This document shows, one piece after another, positions 12,082 through 14,576 of a DNA stretch of 14,576 nucleotides. Source of the stretch: Oscillospiraceae bacterium. GTDB taxonomy: Bacteria; Bacillota; Clostridia; Oscillospirales; Oscillospiraceae. The notes beneath the pieces were generated by a model. It was given only the letters and a program-made list of their open reading frames with translations, searched no databases and was not told where the DNA came from. The translations under genes were made by a program, and so were the position numbers. The DNA is taken from contig JAHHSD010000046.1 in NCBI GenBank assembly GCA_020025425.1, forward strand, positions 1-14,576. The letters run 5' to 3'. Every line of letters begins with the position of its first letter. Within the stretch, counting starts at the first letter, position 1.

Positions 12082-14576
12082 TTATTTGAAGTACTCCGCA
12101 CCGCTATCGAAGAGGGGCTGGTGCTTGTTGCCCACGATGTTCTTGCCCACAAAGGGACCGCGGCGCTCGGAGTGGCCCATCTTGCCGAAGACACGGCCGT
12201 CGGGGGAGAAGATGCCCTCGATGGACTCCAGGGAGCCGTTGGGGTTGACGGAGATGTCCAGAGAGGGGACGCCCTTGGCGTCCACATACTGGGTGGCCAC
12301 CTGGCCGTTGGCGATCAGGTCCTTCACCACCTGCTGGGGCGCCACGAAGCGGCCCTCGCCGTGGGAGATGGGCACGGTGTGCAGATCGCCCACATTGCTC
12401 TTCAGCATCCAGGGGGACTGGACGCTGGCCACACGGGTGGTGACATAGCGGCTCTGGTGGCGGCCGATCAGGTTGTAGGTCAGGGTGGGGCAGCCGGCGT
12501 CCATGGGACGGATCTCGCCGTAGGGCACCAGACCCAGCTTGATGAGGGCCTGGAAGCCGTTGCAGATGCCCAGCATCAGGCCGTCGCGGTTCTTGAGCAG
12601 GTCCATGATGGCGTCGGTAAGGGCGGGGGAGCGCAGGAAGGAGGCGATGAACTTGCCGGAGCCCTCGGGCTCGTCGCCGCCGGAGAAGCCGCCGGGCAGA
12701 ATAACCATCTGGGCGGAGCGGATGGACTGCTCCAGGGCCTGGGCGGACTGGGCCAGGAAGTCCCGGGTCAGGTTGCGCACCACCAGGATCTCGGGCTCGA
12801 TACCGGCCCGCAGGCAGGCCTGGGCGGTGTCGTACTCGCAGTTGGTGCCGGGGAACACGGGGATGACCGCCTTAGGACGGGCCACCTTGTGCTTGCACAC
12901 GGCGGGAGAGCGCTTGTCCCAGGTGATGGGGGCCACGGTCTCGGAGGTGCCGGCCAGAGTGGGATAGACCTGCTCCAGCACGCCGTCGTTGAGCTTGCGC
13001 AGCTCCTCGATGGACACGGCCTCGCCGGGCAGGGCCACGAAGGGGGCCTGGGTGGTCTCGCCCATGTAGACGGCGCAGTCGTCCTGGACCATCTCGGTCA
13101 GCTCGGCCACGATGGCGCCGGGCATGGGGGCGTACCAGTCCACGGACTCCATACCGGCCTGGAAGCCGATCTCATTGCCGAAGGACATCTTCATCACGGC
13201 CTCGGCGGGGCAGGTCTCCACCGCGAAGGCGGCGGCCACCTTGCCGTCGGCGGACAGCTGGTGCAGCTTCTCCCAGGCAGCCTTCTGATCCTTGCCGCCG
13301 AAGAGGAACACGGGGTGCTCGGCGTCCTTGAACTCGGGGGAGAGCACGGCCTGGGCCTTGATGGGGGCGATGGCGAAGGAGATCAGCGTGGGGGGCACGT
13401 CCTTGTCCAGGAAGGAGCCGGACATGGAGTCCTTGCCGCCGATGGCGGCGGCGCCCAGCTCCAGCTGAGCGTCCAGAGCGCCCAGCAGGGCGGCGAAGGG
13501 CTTGCCCCAGCGCAGGGACTCGTCCCGCAGCTTCTCAAAGAACTCCTGGAAGCTGAAGTAGGCCAGCTTGTAGTCGGCGCCGGCGGCCACCAGCTTGGCC
13601 ATGGAGGTGTAAACGGCGTTGTAGGCGCCGGTGTAGGGGTCAATCATCATCTGGTCCGGGTCACAGCCCCAGGCCATGACGGAGGCCTGATCGGTCTCCT
13701 GACCGGGGAGGACGGGGAAGAGGGCGGCCATGGCCTGGGCGGGGGTGCTCTGGGTCTTGCCGCCGAAGGGCATGAGCACAGAGGCGGCGCCGATGGAGCC
13801 GTCAAAGCGCTCGGTCAGGCCCCGGCGGGAGGCGCACTTCAGGCTGCCGGCCAGCTCCTTCAGGTCGGAGAACTGGGGCTTGGAGATGGGGGCGCGGTCC
13901 TTGGGGGCCACGGCCACATCGGTGTGCTTCACAGCGCCGTTGGTGTCCAGGAAGGCGCGGGACAGGTCGGCGATCTTCCGGCCCTGCCAGTGCATGACCA
14001 TCCGGGGGTTCTCGGTGACCACGGCCACCCGATAGGCCTCCAGGTTCTCCTCCTGGGCGGCGGCGATGAACTTCTCCTCGTCCTCGGGGGCCACCACAAC
14101 GGCCATGCGCTCCTGGGACTCGGAGATGGCCAGCTCGGTGCCGTCCAGGCCGTCATACTTCTTGCGCACCTCGTCCAGCTGGATCTCCAGACCGGCGGCC
14201 AGCTCGCCGATGGCCACGGACACGCCGCCTGCGCCGAAGTCGTTGCAGCGCTTGATGAGGCGGGTTACCTCGCCCTTGCGGAACAGGCGCTGGATCTTGC
14301 GCTCCTCGGGAGCGTTGCCCTTCTGAACCTCAGAGGCCATGGTGGACAGGGACTTCTTGTTGTGGCTCTTGGAGGAGCCGGTGGCGCCGCCGATGCCGTC
14401 ACGGCCGGTGCGGCCGCCCAGCAGGATGACCACGTCGCCGGGGGCGGGGCGCTCGCGGACCACGTTCTCAGCGGGGGCAGCACCCACCACGGCGCCGCAC
14501 TCCAGGCGCTTGGCGATGTAGCCCTCGTGGTAGACCTCGGCCACGTGGCCGGTGGCCAGGCCGATCTGGTTGCCGT
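12082..14576 (-). CDS. purL: Phosphoribosylformylglycinamidine synthase, single-chain, partial at the right edge
   Basis: Converts FGAR, glutamine and ATP to FGAM in de novo purine synthesis, in the cytoplasm. About 830 C-terminal residues are visible. The frame is open to the window edge, so roughly 400 N-terminal residues are missing if the usual 1,230-1,260 length holds. Visible parts are a GHVAEVYHEGYIAKR segment, the glycine-rich ATP region GGRTGRDGIGGATGSS (about 14353-14400), the second synthetase half with IGGKDSMSGS, and a C-terminal class I glutaminase domain. That last domain has GICNGFQ with the nucleophile Cys codon at 12562-12564, and SHGEGRF with the catalytic His (12361-12363) and Glu (12355-12357). 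Fusion of the glutaminase to the synthetase marks the large PurL of many Clostridia and Proteobacteria, unlike the split PurS-PurQ-PurL of Bacillus. No start codon is in the window. Confidence 0.96.
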   Translation of the reverse strand, partial: GNQIGLATGHVAEVYHEGYIAKRLECGAVVGAAPAENVVRERPAPGDVVILLGGRTGRDGIGGATGSSKSHNKKSLSTMASEVQKGNAPEERKIQRLFRKGEVTRLIKRCNDFGAGGVSVAIGELAAGLEIQLDEVRKKYDGLDGTELAISESQERMAVVVAPEDEEKFIAAAQEENLEAYRVAVVTENPRMVMHWQGRKIADLSRAFLDTNGAVKHTDVAVAPKDRAPISKPQFSDLKELAGSLKCASRRGLTERFDGSIGAASVLMPFGGKTQSTPAQAMAALFPVLPGQETDQASVMAWGCDPDQMMIDPYTGAYNAVYTSMAKLVAAGADYKLAYFSFQEFFEKLRDESLRWGKPFAALLGALDAQLELGAAAIGGKDSMSGSFLDKDVPPTLISFAIAPIKAQAVLSPEFKDAEHPVFLFGGKDQKAAWEKLHQLSADGKVAAAFAVETCPAEAVMKMSFGNEIGFQAGMESVDWYAPMPGAIVAELTEMVQDDCAVYMGETTQAPFVALPGEAVSIEELRKLNDGVLEQVYPTLAGTSETVAPITWDKRSPAVCKHKVARPKAVIPVFPGTNCEYDTAQACLRAGIEPEILVVRNLTRDFLAQSAQALEQSIRSAQMVILPGGFSGGDEPEGSGKFIASFLRSPALTDAIMDLLKNRDGLMLGICNGFQALIKLGLVPYGEIRPMDAGCPTLTYNLIGRHQSRYVTTRVASVQSPWMLKSNVGDLHTVPISHGEGRFVAPQQVVKDLIANGQVATQYVDAKGVPSLDISVNPNGSLESIEGIFSPDGRVFGKMGHSERRGPFVGKNIVGNKHQPLFDSGAEYFK

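Overview
The window looks like a piece of chromosome from a GC-rich, low-motility-island-free Firmicute. Oscillospiraceae or a related Clostridia lineage (Flavonifractor or Pseudoflavonifractor-like) is my best guess. The reasons are purine-rich AAAGGAG and AGGAGG ribosome sites, strong TTGNNN/TATAAT promoters, strong GC-ending codon bias, ammonia-dependent AsnA, a single-chain glutaminase-fused PurL, a DUF1292 protein and a GH25 lysozyme. The taxonomic call is inference, because no 16S or other marker is present. The window is mostly housekeeping. I see no mobile elements, CRISPR arrays, tRNAs or rRNAs.

Layout from left to right. At 81-1139 (minus) is asnA with its terminator. It is divergent from xth (1318-2073, plus), and the two share a roughly 180-bp promoter region. 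A GH25 lysozyme with its own promoter follows (2176-3111, plus), then a small membrane protein (3145-3423). A perfect 18-bp bidirectional terminator at 3445-3484 separates these from a membrane-anchored parvulin-type foldase on the minus strand (3510-5081). The 413-bp gap upstream of the foldase holds its promoter, a very long terminator hairpin and a probable 6S-like regulatory RNA (about 5300-5474, minus). That RNA lies directly downstream of a DUF1292 gene (5495-5785).

Next is an amino-acid operon read right to left: an HTH-ACT regulator (8540-8983), hom (7219-8430) and lysC (5911-7137). It has a clear promoter at 9048-9077. The operon makes the first and third enzymes of the aspartate pathway to lysine, threonine and methionine, together with a likely threonine-sensing regulator. 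lysC carries an internal ribosome site and ATG for a separate regulatory subunit.

The right part holds a GTG-initiated class A penicillin-binding protein (9219-11837) with its own promoter and terminator. Beyond it is the 3' two-thirds of purL (12082 to the window edge) with a textbook terminator.

Among the features, AsnA and the LysC/Hom operon draw on aspartate. The PBP, the GH25 lysozyme and the extracytoplasmic foldase all concern the cell envelope. No clearly novel multi-gene system is visible. The items most worth checking are the 6S-like RNA with its transcript architecture, the divergent promoter inverted repeat, the matching promoters and leaders of xth and the lysozyme, the foldase start region, and the degenerate effector domain of Hom.
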